Positions 1-7,213 of a stretch of 17,697 bases of DNA are shown one piece after another. Both the position numbers and the translations under genes were made by a program. Each line of letters starts with the position of its first letter. Within the stretch, counting starts at the first letter, position 1. Origin of the DNA: an uncultured Bacilli bacterium. GTDB taxonomy: Bacteria; Bacillota_I; Bacilli_A; RF39; UBA660. The notes beneath the pieces were generated by a model that made no database searches, had not been told where the DNA came from, and saw only the letters and a list, made by a program, of their open reading frames with translations. Location of the stretch: positions 1-17,697 of the forward strand of contig CAKPAL010000011.1 in NCBI GenBank assembly GCA_934132925.1. The letters are read 5' to 3'.

Positions 1-1
1 T

Positions 2-25
2 AACCTTTATGTAGAAAGAGTATGA
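2..25 (+). CDS. Possible 3' end of an upstream gene (yqfC?)
   Basis: Seven open codons (NLYVERV) run from the window edge into a TGA at 23-25, four bases before the yqfD start. In Bacillota yqfC usually lies directly upstream of yqfD, so this could be its C-terminus. Seven residues are too few to identify a family, so the name rests on expected gene order only. If correct, it is the only TGA stop among the genes here. Confidence 0.3.
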   Translation, partial: NLYVERV

Positions 26-29
26 TATT

Positions 30-1199
30 ATGAAAGATAAAATATTAAATACATTAGGAGGAAGTATTAAAATAAAAGTAGAAGGTAAAAATATCAACAA
101 TTTTATCCGAAGATTAATCAAAAATAATATAAATATTGAAAAAGTCATTCCCATATCATATAAAGAAGCTCACCTGTTAGTGGATTATCGAGAATTAGCC
201 AAGATCCAAAAAATAAAAACTATCTATAAAGTTAAAGTAATTAAGTACTATGGAAGATTAAGACTACTTAAAAGAACTAAAAGAGATATTTTTTTACTTC
301 TATCCCTATTAGTAGGAGTATTAACAATCTATATCTTATCAAACATGATATTTAAAATAGAAGTGATTCATTCTAATAGAAATATCATCAAATTAGTGAA
401 TGAAGAATTATATAATAATGGTATTAGAAAATATCATTTTGTAAAATCATATAGTGAAATAGAAAAAATAAAGAAAAAGATTCTTGAAGATAATAAAGAT
501 AGTATTGAGTGGCTTGAAATAATTAGAGATGGTACTAAGTATACCGTCAGGGTAGAGGAGCGAATAATTAATAAAAGGGAAGACAGTGATAAAGTATATG
601 ATATAGTAGCGGGTAAAAATGCTGTTATTAAGACAATTATAGCTAATTCTGGAGAAAAAGTTAAAAATATCAATACTTATGTCAAAAAAGGGGAAACTAT
701 TATCTCATCACAAATAATGTTGCCTAATAACACTACTATTGAAAAGTCTGCTAGTGGAACCATAACTGGTGAAGTATGGTATACCATAAGGGTAGAATAT
801 CCGTATATTTATAATGAAACACTATATACTGGTAATAAGAAAAAAGTATTAGTTTTTAATCTTTTAAATAAAAGAATATCTTTCTTTGATTTTCATAAAT
901 ATAAAACTTTTGAACGTAACATTAAATATATTTTTAATAATAATTTCATTCCTTTTTCTTTAACATATGAAGATGAATATGAGACCAAAATAATAAATGA
1001 TATCTATACTAAGGAAACTGCTAGTAAAAAAGCCATAGAAATAGCCAAAGAAAAATTACTAGATAAATATTCTACTATTATTGATATTAATGATATCAAA
1101 ATAATAAATGAAGAAGATCTATCCACTAAAATAGTACTTGATTTATTTATTACTTGTACTGAAGACATTACTGAATATAAAGAAGTATTAGAAGAGTAA
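30..1199 (+). CDS. yqfD: YqfD family sporulation protein
   Basis: A 389-residue membrane protein of the YqfD family, found in spore formers and expressed in the mother cell; its biochemical role is poorly known. An N-terminal cytoplasmic alpha/beta region (about 1-80), containing GGSIKIKVEG and a basic stretch (RLRLLKRTKRD), precedes one membrane segment at about 85-108. A long extracytoplasmic part follows, with EWLEIIRDGTKYTVRVEER, the GTITGEVWYT segment and a C-terminal helix-rich region. Length and order fit full-length members. The ATG at 30 has a GAAAGAG ribosome site nine bases upstream. A terminator overlaps the stop codon. The gene suggests the organism or its ancestor sporulated. 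Family identity rests on recognition of the overall pattern, without a database search. Confidence 0.8.
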   Translation: MKDKILNTLGGSIKIKVEGKNINNFIRRLIKNNINIEKVIPISYKEAHLLVDYRELAKIQKIKTIYKVKVIKYYGRLRLLKRTKRDIFLLLSLLVGVLTIYILSNMIFKIEVIHSNRNIIKLVNEELYNNGIRKYHFVKSYSEIEKIKKKILEDNKDSIEWLEIIRDGTKYTVRVEERIINKREDSDKVYDIVAGKNAVIKTIIANSGEKVKNINTYVKKGETIISSQIMLPNNTTIEKSASGTITGEVWYTIRVEYPYIYNETLYTGNKKKVLVFNLLNKRISFFDFHKYKTFERNIKYIFNNNFIPFSLTYEDEYETKIINDIYTKETASKKAIEIAKEKLLDKYSTIIDINDIKIINEEDLSTKIVLDLFITCTEDITEYKEVLEE

Positions 1200-1216
1200 T
1201 TCTTCTTTTTCTTTTG
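1190..1216 (+). terminator. Intrinsic terminator after yqfD
   Basis: Arms AGAAGA and TCTTCT enclose a five-base loop that contains the last bases of the yqfD TAA, followed by a T-rich tract at 1207-1215. The terminator is therefore partly coding. Confidence 0.6.
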
Positions 1217-1245
1217 TCTCTTCAGCTTTACTATGTAAGTCTTAC
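1206..1245 (+). repeat. 40-bp intergenic repeat, copy 1
   Basis: Aligns without gaps to 9732-9771 at 34 of 40 bases, including an identical core TTACTATGTAAGTCTT (1228-1243). Both copies begin in the T-tract of a terminator. Here CTTTACTAT (1226-1234) can also pair with ATAGTGTAAAG (about 1262-1272) across a bulge. Confidence 0.5.
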
Positions 1246-1294
1246 TCATAAATAGTCATAATAGTGTAAAGTCATACCAAAAAGCAAAAAGTAC

Positions 1295-1324
1295 TTGATA
1301 AAGTATTTAAAAGTATGCTATAAT
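1295..1324 (+). promoter_or_regulatory. Promoter for the beta-helix wall protein
   Basis: TTGATA (1295-1300), an 18-base spacer and TATAAT (1319-1324), with TGC directly before the -10 giving an extended -10. A small hairpin, GATAG/CTATC, lies in the 5' leader near 1334-1348. The ribosome site AAGGGAG is at 1360-1366. Confidence 0.65.
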
Positions 1325-1374
1325 TAATTTAAGGATAGGAAGACTATCTAAATAAAGGAAAGGGAGAAAAGAAA

Positions 1375-2835
1375 ATGAAAAAGAAATTATTATTTCTAAT
1401 GGCTGCTATTGCATTATTTGTTCCTAGTGTAATGGCTGCTGAACTAACTGCAGGAACTGATGCTGAACTTAAAAATGCATTTGCCACTGCAGCAGATGGT
1501 GATACTATTAAACTTACTGCTAACATTGAAAATCACGAAGGTGGTAGTAGCGATTTAATGGTAAAAGATGGAAAGACTATTACTTTAGATTTAAATGGCT
1601 TTTCAATTAGTACCAATCCAGCTTGGAATGATGCTACCGACAAACCAGTTCATAGATCAATTACTGTAAATGGTGGTACATTAAATATTATTGGTAAAGG
1701 TACTATCAAACATGCAAAACATGTTGCTGTAAATGTTTGGGGAGTAGAAAATCCAACTAATACTACATATTCAGCATTAAATGTAGGAAAAGATGTTATT
1801 CTTGAAGGAGATACTGGTATATCAGTATTCCAAGACAGCTATAATGCTTATGGAGTAGAAGTAACATTTGAAGGAACAATCAATGCTACTGAAAATGGTA
1901 TTACAATAAATGGAAATATCAAACATGAACAAGCACCAGTTATTACTGTTAAAGGAACTGCTAAAGTAAACGCTACTGGAGAAGGTGGTTGTGCTATTTA
2001 CGCCGCTGGTAATGGTACTTGGTATTTCGAAGATGGAGTAGAAATTAAAGGTGTAGGATCTGCACTTGGTATTAAAGCTGGTGAAATTAATATCATGGGT
2101 GGAACATTTACTGCTACAGGAGCAAGTAATGAAAATCCAGTTTTATATGGTAACGGAATCAAACCATCAGGAGCTGCTATTCAAATAGAAACTTATCTAA
2201 GTAACTATTATGGACACGTTAGATTACATATTGAAGGTGGAGAATTCATCAGTGAACAAGGAAATGCTATTTTAGAATATGGTAGTAACACTACTAGTGC
2301 TGCTGAAGAAATAGATATCAGAAGTGGAGTGTTCACTGCTGCTGAAGAAAAAGAAGCACTTAAATTATCTGATAGCATTAAAACAAATAACGATGTAGTT
2401 AATGTATTAGGAGGAGCATTCTCTAGTAGCATTAGCGAAGAAATAGTTAATGAAGAAGCAATTAGAATTAGTTTTGCTGCTATTATCGACAAAGAAGTAG
2501 TAGACATGACAGAAGTTACTGGTGTTATCGTTGTTCCAGTAGGAACTGTATTTGATCAAGAAACTATTGATGAATTAAAAGCATTAGTAGGTAGTACTGA
2601 AGAAGGATACAAGTTTGAAGGATACTATTCTGATAGTAATTTAACTAAAAAAATGGACTTTACTAAAGAATTAACAGAAGATACAACTATCTATATGAAT
2701 TTTGTTAAAGTACCAGGAGAAGAAAATCCAAAAACTTCTGATATGAATCTTGCTTTAATTCTTGCATTACTAGGAGTATCTTCAGTAGGAGCAACTCTAG
2801 TATCTAGAAAAAGAGCACTAAGAGCAAATAAATAA
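1375..2835 (+). CDS. Secreted beta-helix surface protein with NPKTS sortase signal
   Basis: A 486-residue predicted cell-wall protein. Residues 1-22 form a signal peptide (KKK, hydrophobic core, cleavage probably after VMA). The body contains ELKNAFATAADGDTIKLTANI followed by repeated G-rich beta strands of the type VNGGTLNIIGKGTI and INIMGGTFTATG, the pattern of a right-handed parallel beta-helix (pectin-lyase-like fold). A short InlB-B/Flg_new-like repeat (FEGYYSDSNLTKKMDF...TIYMNF) lies at about 415-445. The C-terminus has NPKTSD at 451-456, a hydrophobic helix and a basic RKRALR tail, which is a sorting signal of the NPxT type used by class B sortases. A class B sortase is the next gene. 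No catalytic residues of a lyase are evident, so a structural or adhesive role is inferred. Confidence 0.8.
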   Translation: MKKKLLFLMAAIALFVPSVMAAELTAGTDAELKNAFATAADGDTIKLTANIENHEGGSSDLMVKDGKTITLDLNGFSISTNPAWNDATDKPVHRSITVNGGTLNIIGKGTIKHAKHVAVNVWGVENPTNTTYSALNVGKDVILEGDTGISVFQDSYNAYGVEVTFEGTINATENGITINGNIKHEQAPVITVKGTAKVNATGEGGCAIYAAGNGTWYFEDGVEIKGVGSALGIKAGEINIMGGTFTATGASNENPVLYGNGIKPSGAAIQIETYLSNYYGHVRLHIEGGEFISEQGNAILEYGSNTTSAAEEIDIRSGVFTAAEEKEALKLSDSIKTNNDVVNVLGGAFSSSISEEIVNEEAIRISFAAIIDKEVVDMTEVTGVIVVPVGTVFDQETIDELKALVGSTEEGYKFEGYYSDSNLTKKMDFTKELTEDTTIYMNFVKVPGEENPKTSDMNLALILALLGVSSVGATLVSRKRALRANK

Positions 2836-2841
2836 TCAAAG

Positions 2842-2871
2842 GAATAGACGAAAGTCTATTCTTTTTACTTT
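2842..2871 (+). terminator. Intrinsic terminator after the beta-helix gene
   Basis: An eight-pair perfect stem GAATAGAC/GTCTATTC closes a GAAA tetraloop and is followed by TTTTTACTTT. It separates the wall protein from the sortase transcriptionally. Confidence 0.85.
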
Positions 2872-2897
2872 ACATTAATTAAAAAATCTAGTACAAT
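2869..2897 (+). promoter_or_regulatory. Promoter for the sortase gene
   Basis: TTTACA (2869-2874), 17-base spacer, TACAAT (2892-2897). A start seven bases after the -10 would leave only about nine leader bases before the ATG at 2913, with only a weak GGTGAT as ribosome site. The -35 overlaps the end of the preceding terminator's T-tract. Confidence 0.5.
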
Positions 2898-2912
2898 AAT
2901 AATGGTGATAGT

Positions 2913-3908
2913 ATGAATGTAGATAATAACGATAAAGAATATATACCTAGACATGCCAATGATTATACATCTTTAAATAACACTACTGAAGATAAAGAAG
3001 AAATACAAAAAAATACTGATTTAAAAGATGCACCAATTAAAGTTACAGAAGAAAAAACAGAGCCAGTTAAAGAAAAGGTAGTTGTTAAAAAGAAAAAAAG
3101 ATATCTAAAGAAATGGGTATGGACTACCTTTTTAGTGATATTCTTACTTATTATAGTCTTTAGTTTGTTTAAAATATTCTTTTGGGCTAAGGATAACAAA
3201 GATACCAAGAGTGTTATTGATGATATAAGTAATAATACTAAAGTTGAAGAAACTAAAGATGATGAGAATACTGAATTAATAAATGAACCAGAGACTAAAG
3301 ATGAGACTAATGATTACTGGTATTATATAAAGCAGCCCTTAATTAATGTTGATATTAATGCTTTAAAAGAAAAGAATAAAGATACTGTAGGTTGGATTAA
3401 TGTTAATAATACTAATATTAATTATCCTTATGTTCAAGGCAAAGATAATAGTTACTATCTAAATCATTCTTATGATAAAAGTTATAATGAAGCAGGCTGG
3501 GTTTTTCTAGATTATCGTAATAATAGTACTTTATCAGATAAAAATAATATCTTATATGCTCATAGTAGACTTGATAAGACAATGTTTGGTTCCCTTTCTA
3601 AAACATTAAAATCAAATTGGTATAATAATAAAGATAACCACATAATAAGATTATCTACTGAAACTGAAAATACTATGTGGCAAATATTTTCTGTATATAA
3701 AATACCTGAAGAAACATACTATATTACTACTAATTTCAGTAGTGATAATGAATATGAAAAATTTTTAAATACCATCAAAGGAAGAAGTATTCATAACTTT
3801 AATACTGATATTAATATCAATGATAAAATATTGACACTAAGTACTTGTTATTCGGATACTGAAAGAACTGTTGTTCATGCAAAATTAATAAAAAGGAGTT
3901 CTAGATAA
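2913..3908 (+). CDS. Class B sortase
   Basis: A 331-residue membrane transpeptidase that cleaves an NPxT-type sorting motif and links the protein to peptidoglycan. The N-terminal 65 residues are cytoplasmic, acidic then very basic (KKKKRYLKK), followed by a membrane segment at about 68-92. An acidic linker leads to the sortase domain (about 130-331). The catalytic residues are visible: His217 in ILYAHS, Cys312 in TLSTCYSD and Arg318 in ERTVVHAKL; the TLSTC pattern with six-residue Cys-to-Arg spacing matches sortase B. The WINVNNTNINYPYVQGKDNSYYL region is also typical. The upstream gene ends in NPKTSD and is the obvious substrate. No class A or pilin-type signature was seen. Confidence 0.9.
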   Translation: MNVDNNDKEYIPRHANDYTSLNNTTEDKEEIQKNTDLKDAPIKVTEEKTEPVKEKVVVKKKKRYLKKWVWTTFLVIFLLIIVFSLFKIFFWAKDNKDTKSVIDDISNNTKVEETKDDENTELINEPETKDETNDYWYYIKQPLINVDINALKEKNKDTVGWINVNNTNINYPYVQGKDNSYYLNHSYDKSYNEAGWVFLDYRNNSTLSDKNNILYAHSRLDKTMFGSLSKTLKSNWYNNKDNHIIRLSTETENTMWQIFSVYKIPEETYYITTNFSSDNEYEKFLNTIKGRSIHNFNTDININDKILTLSTCYSDTERTVVHAKLIKRSSR

Positions 3909-3937
3909 TTTACATAAATATATTTTTATGGTAAAAT
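3909..3937 (+). promoter_or_regulatory. Promoter for the SleB-like gene
   Basis: TTTACA (3909-3914), 17-base spacer ending TGG, TAAAAT (3932-3937). It is nearly the same as the promoter at 5398-5426, which suggests co-expression of the two units of the WXG100 locus. Confidence 0.65.
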
Positions 3938-4006
3938 CTATTTATAAGAGTATTAATTAGTATATTGTAATAAATATTACTAATATTAATAGAAAAGAGG
4001 TACAAA

Positions 4007-5395
4007 ATGAAAAATATAAATAAAAGCACAAATGGCATGGGCTTTGAAGGCGTTAGATCAGCGGACAATCCAAACAAAATTATTTTTTCAAAAGGATTTT
4101 CTAATAAATCCACTACTTCATCAAGTTCTACATCAAGAAATACAACTAGTTCAAATATTAGTTCAAATACCAGAACGGTATCAACAACTTCAAACAGTAC
4201 ATCACAAAGTACAACTTCAAGTTCAAGAAGTAATTCTAATGGCAATGGATATTCTAGCAATACCTCAAGTAGAAAAACTACTACTCCTAATGTTGAGGCA
4301 GTGTTCAAAGGAACTAATTCCGTTAGCGGAAAAACTCCAGCTGGCGCCGAATTCTTAAATACTCCTATAGGAAAACTAAAAGGTGTTGCTTCTAGCGTTA
4401 GTGGAGGAACTAGTAGTAGGAACTCTGGGACTATTAGTTACGATTTAGATAAAGACATCATGAATATGAATAAGATCGTAAATAAAGCTACTGAAAAAAG
4501 TACTAACACTGCTGTTAAATCTGCTGTAACAGCGGCTTTCGGGCCAGCAGTTAGTGGTAAAAATACTAATAATAATACACAGCAAGAGAAAAAAGAAAGT
4601 AAATCAATGTTCAGTAAGATAAAAGATATAATTTTTGGAAGCCAGAAAAAGCAAGAGTCAGTTATTAAAGGAATCGCTCCAAGCACCGTAAATTATAAAG
4701 AAACTACGATACTAAGAGAAAATTTATCAGGAGTTCAAGCCAATAATAAAGTATCTACTGAAAGCAAAATAGAAAGTATTACTGGCCGAACTTCAAATAA
4801 TAATTATACTGATTATGATGTCGATAAATTAGCATCTTTAATATATAGAGAAACAGGAGGGTCATTTAGAAATAGTGGTGAAAGTGAAGAATGGTTTACC
4901 TTTCTAAATACTGGTGCCGTTGCCATGAATAACCAAGCACGAAGCGGAAAGGGTGACTCTGTTGGAGATAGAATATGTAGCTTGTCAAACAATGTATATG
5001 CTGGTTTAAGTGACTATGCTAATACCGACTTTGATACAGTAACAGCGGGTGCTACAGAAGAGCAAAAAGAAAAGATAAGAAATGCTGCTAAAATGGTTTT
5101 ATCAGGACAATATACACTTCCTAGTAATATGTATCTTCAAGCAAGTGCAGGCATCGTAAATAAATATGGTAATACCTGGAATGTACATAATCCTACCACT
5201 GGCGGAATGGATGTTCATATCGGTTATGAGGGCAGCAGTGCTTCAACTACTGACTTATATGGAAATGAAGTACCAACCGATGTTGAAAGTTATCGTAGCG
5301 AAGCCGAAACTTTAAGACTAGCATTAGAAAGTACTGATAATACTGCTAATAACCCTCTTAGTGATCTAAGACCAAATGATATAAGACAACTTTAA
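4007..5395 (+). CDS. SleB-like wall hydrolase domain protein of the WXG100 locus
   Basis: A 462-residue protein without a signal peptide or membrane segment. Residues about 20-95 are low-complexity Ser/Thr/Asn (STTSSSSTSRNTTSSN and similar). Residues about 270-410 resemble the SleB/CwlJ (Hydrolase_2) lytic transglycosylase fold: DVDKLASLIYRETGG with candidate catalytic Glu282, then NTGAVAMNNQ, VYAGLSDYANTDFD, the AAKMVLSGQ helix and DVHIGY. Starts at ATG 4007 with AAGAGG six bases upstream. It has its own promoter and stands just before two WXG100-type genes with the same promoter pattern. Lack of a Sec signal next to WXG100 genes suggests export by a type VII system, either as an effector or to open the wall for the apparatus; this is inference. 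It could instead be a spore- or phage-type lysin. Confidence 0.6.
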   Translation: MKNINKSTNGMGFEGVRSADNPNKIIFSKGFSNKSTTSSSSTSRNTTSSNISSNTRTVSTTSNSTSQSTTSSSRSNSNGNGYSSNTSSRKTTTPNVEAVFKGTNSVSGKTPAGAEFLNTPIGKLKGVASSVSGGTSSRNSGTISYDLDKDIMNMNKIVNKATEKSTNTAVKSAVTAAFGPAVSGKNTNNNTQQEKKESKSMFSKIKDIIFGSQKKQESVIKGIAPSTVNYKETTILRENLSGVQANNKVSTESKIESITGRTSNNNYTDYDVDKLASLIYRETGGSFRNSGESEEWFTFLNTGAVAMNNQARSGKGDSVGDRICSLSNNVYAGLSDYANTDFDTVTAGATEEQKEKIRNAAKMVLSGQYTLPSNMYLQASAGIVNKYGNTWNVHNPTTGGMDVHIGYEGSSASTTDLYGNEVPTDVESYRSEAETLRLALESTDNTANNPLSDLRPNDIRQL

Positions 5396-5397
5396 TA

Positions 5398-5426
5398 TTT
5401 ACACAAAAATAAAAATATGTTAAAAT
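5398..5426 (+). promoter_or_regulatory. Promoter for the WXG100 genes
   Basis: TTTACA (5398-5403), 17-base spacer ending TGT, TAAAAT (5421-5426), starting three bases after the previous stop codon. A strong ribosome site AAGGAGG lies at 5443-5449. Confidence 0.7.
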
Positions 5427-5456
5427 AAAATCAGATAAAATAAAGGAGGCGATACA

Positions 5457-5741
5457 ATGGCAATAATAGGATACAATGCCAGTGGCTATAATGATTTAGC
5501 CGCAGAAATAAGATTAAGAAAGAGTAATTTACTAGATATTTTAAACTCATTTCCAGAAGTAGAATCAGCAATCTCTGATGCCTGGAAAGGTGAAGATGCG
5601 ACTGCATACACTGAAGCACTATCTAAAGTAATAAATAGTACTAAAGAGACAATCTCTGAAACTTATGATGCTATGGCTAGTGAGTTTGAAAGAACTTACA
5701 ATGATTGGATAGAAAAGCAAAGAATGAGTGGCAATCTATAA
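5457..5741 (+). CDS. WXG100 family protein (EsxA-like)
   Basis: A 94-residue all-helical protein with the WXG turn Trp43-Lys44-Gly45 (DAWKGEDATAYTEAL) between two helices, the size and plan of ESAT-6/EsxA proteins. Such proteins form helical-hairpin dimers and are secreted by type VII systems or act as chaperone partners of larger substrates. ATG 5457 follows AAGGAGG with seven bases spacing. It sits 15 bases before the next, similar gene, and the pair probably forms a heterodimer. The usual C-terminal YxxxD/E export signal may be met by YNDWIE near residue 81. No FtsK/EssC ATPase gene is present in the window, so the secretion machine must be elsewhere. Confidence 0.85.
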   Translation: MAIIGYNASGYNDLAAEIRLRKSNLLDILNSFPEVESAISDAWKGEDATAYTEALSKVINSTKETISETYDAMASEFERTYNDWIEKQRMSGNL

Positions 5742-5756
5742 AAAGGAGGAACAAAA

Positions 5757-6071
5757 ATGAATAATAATTTTTTAGGAATGGATCCTGAACTTGCTAAAGT
5801 AGCAATGAATAAGATTAAAACTAAAAAAGCTGAATTAGATACTGAATCAAAAAGAGCATCTTCTGCTTTAAGAGATAAAGTAAATAATGCTTTTGCTGGA
5901 ACTGCTACTAATAGTATGCAAGAATATATAAATAGAATAAATGCTTCACTAGAAGGATTATATAACTATTTAGATGGAAATGATTCAAACTTTGCTAATA
6001 AGTTTAATGAATATATTCAAAGCTATATTACTTCAGATGAAAATCTTAATCAATCATATACAAATAAATAA
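5757..6071 (+). CDS. WXG100-like partner protein with F-A-G turn
   Basis: A 104-residue all-helical protein of WXG100 size. At the expected turn position it has Phe46-Ala47-Gly48 (NAFAGTATNSMQEYI) instead of WXG, a substitution seen in divergent members. Helices flank the turn (PELAKVAMNKIKTKKAELD before it, MQEYINRINASLEGLYNYLD after). A strong AAAAGGAGG site precedes ATG 5757. It is cotranscribed with the WXG protein, and an intrinsic terminator begins at its stop codon, so this pair is likely made in excess over the genes behind. A heterodimer partner role is inferred from pairing and size. Confidence 0.65.
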   Translation: MNNNFLGMDPELAKVAMNKIKTKKAELDTESKRASSALRDKVNNAFAGTATNSMQEYINRINASLEGLYNYLDGNDSNFANKFNEYIQSYITSDENLNQSYTNK

Positions 6072-6097
6072 AGTGTCAATGTGGCACTTTTACTTTT
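6071..6097 (+). terminator. Leaky terminator inside the WXG100 operon
   Basis: AAGTGTC (6071-6077) pairs with GGCACTT (6083-6089) including one G-T pair, with a five-base loop and the tail TTTTACTTTT. The interrupted T-tract and absence of a clear promoter before 6113 suggest partial read-through. Confidence 0.6.
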
Positions 6098-6112
6098 AAG
6101 GTGGTGGTACTA

Positions 6113-6391
6113 ATGAAAATAGATGTTACTTCTTTAATAACTATTCTAAATAAACTAAGGTTATATAAAGAAATAGAAGATAAAACAATACTTGAAATAA
6201 AAAGTACAATTGCTTCTCTTGAAGAAGCATATGTAAGTGATAATAATTTAAAAAGTAAAAATATAGAGTTAATAAGTAAATTAGAAAAATCTTCAAATAC
6301 AAAACAAGGATATATAGATTATCTAGAAAATATTATAAAAAGTTATAGTGAAATTGATAATGATGAAAGGATAAAATACAATAGTCTATAA
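6113..6391 (+). CDS. Small helical protein of the WXG100 locus
   Basis: A 92-residue protein predicted almost wholly helical (LITILNKLRLYKEIEDKTI, then LKSKNIELISKLEK). I prefer ATG 6113 because AAGGTGG (6098-6104) stands eight bases before it; an upstream GTG in frame lies within that ribosome site. No family is recognised with certainty. Size, helix content and position resemble the small Lap/DUF3130-like partners encoded beside LXG-type T7SS substrates, but no specific motif proves this. It is separated from the WXG100 pair by a leaky terminator and leads a three-gene tail. Confidence 0.65.
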   Translation: MKIDVTSLITILNKLRLYKEIEDKTILEIKSTIASLEEAYVSDNNLKSKNIELISKLEKSSNTKQGYIDYLENIIKSYSEIDNDERIKYNSL

Positions 6392-6399
6392 AGAATATC

Positions 6400-6660
6400 A
6401 TGGATATTAATGAAGAACTATATCAATATAGAAAGATAATATATACCCTAGAGCAAGACTATAGAATATTAACTAATATATATAACGATTTGATTAGTAA
6501 TAAAAGAGTACTTACCAAAACTATCTTAATAAATAATAAAATATTTTCATTAGAAGACTATAATAAAATACTAGATGAAATAAGTATTACTAGAGAAAAT
6601 ATTAGAATAACTCTTCATAATATAGAAATAGAATACAATACTTTACTGGAAGGAAATTAA
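6400..6660 (+). CDS. Small coiled-coil protein of the WXG100 locus
   Basis: An 86-residue protein of unknown function, highly charged and helical, with two predicted coils (about 5-33 and 50-82, e.g. SLEDYNKILDEISITREN). It begins eight bases after the previous stop with no clear Shine-Dalgarno sequence, so translation is probably coupled. It ends one base before the next start. No WXG motif. Very AT-rich, like its downstream neighbour. A structural partner or chaperone for the following WXG-like protein is a guess from position. Confidence 0.6.
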   Translation: MDINEELYQYRKIIYTLEQDYRILTNIYNDLISNKRVLTKTILINNKIFSLEDYNKILDEISITRENIRITLHNIEIEYNTLLEGN

Positions 6661-6661
6661 T

Positions 6662-7180
6662 ATGGAAATAAAAATAGATAAAAATAAATTAAATAAAAAT
6701 ATTAATATTCTAGAAGAGTTAATAAATAAATATAAAGAAAATAATATTGATATGTATAAAGAAATAACTAAAATAGATAGTTATTGGTATGGTGAGGAAA
6801 AAGATAATTTTGTAAGTAATATTAATAATAAAGAAAGAAATAATTATATAATATTATCATCTAATTTAGATAAAACATTAAATATATACAAAGACATTAA
6901 TGATAATTATATCAAAGATATCTATTATAACAATAACTATAGAACTTCTTTATTATATAATATTAATAATAATGTTAATAATTTAAATAAAATAAATAGA
7001 AGTATTAATAATCTAGTAGTACCATATAATTCTAATAATAAAGGCAGAATAGAAAGGATAAATAATCATCTTTATCGTATAAAAAAAGAATTAGAACTAT
7101 ATCAAAATAATTTAGAAGTAACCACCAATAAAATAGAAAAAAATGAAATAGAGATAATATCGAAAATAAATAATCTTTAA
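6662..7180 (+). CDS. Long WXG-like protein
   Basis: A 172-residue helical protein. Its N-terminal half follows the WXG100 plan: helix (about 7-37), turn with Trp42-Tyr43-Gly44 (DSYWYGEEKDNFVSNI), second helix. The C-terminal half adds an Asn-rich region and a further coiled coil (about 125-170). Codon and residue use is extreme, with many Asn, Ile and Lys encoded by AT-only codons. It starts one base after the preceding stop with a GGAAGGAAA-like ribosome site. An intrinsic terminator follows. It is probably a T7SS substrate or a scaffold in a complex with the two preceding small proteins; function unknown. Confidence 0.6.
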   Translation: MEIKIDKNKLNKNINILEELINKYKENNIDMYKEITKIDSYWYGEEKDNFVSNINNKERNNYIILSSNLDKTLNIYKDINDNYIKDIYYNNNYRTSLLYNINNNVNNLNKINRSINNLVVPYNSNNKGRIERINNHLYRIKKELELYQNNLEVTTNKIEKNEIEIISKINNL

Positions 7181-7205
7181 GAAGAAATAATTCTTCTTTT
7201 TTTGT
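7179..7205 (+). terminator. Intrinsic terminator ending the WXG100 operon
   Basis: AAGAAGAA and TTCTTCTT pair around an ATAA loop and run into a tract of T residues. Confidence 0.75.
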
Positions 7206-7213
7206 ATATAGTA

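Noticed and set aside
1375..2835. Active pectate lyase or glycoside hydrolase
   Set aside because: Only the beta-helix repeat pattern is visible; no catalytic signature could be recognised.
3910..4308. 132-residue open frame on the - strand opposite the SleB-like gene
   Set aside because: It is the complement of the Ser/Thr/Asn-rich coding tract; low-complexity Leu/Val/Glu product, no ribosome site, covers the promoter and start of the + strand gene.
4032..4358. 108-residue + frame overlapping the start of the SleB-like gene
   Set aside because: Gln-rich out-of-frame reading of the repetitive Ser/Thr tract, without its own ribosome site.
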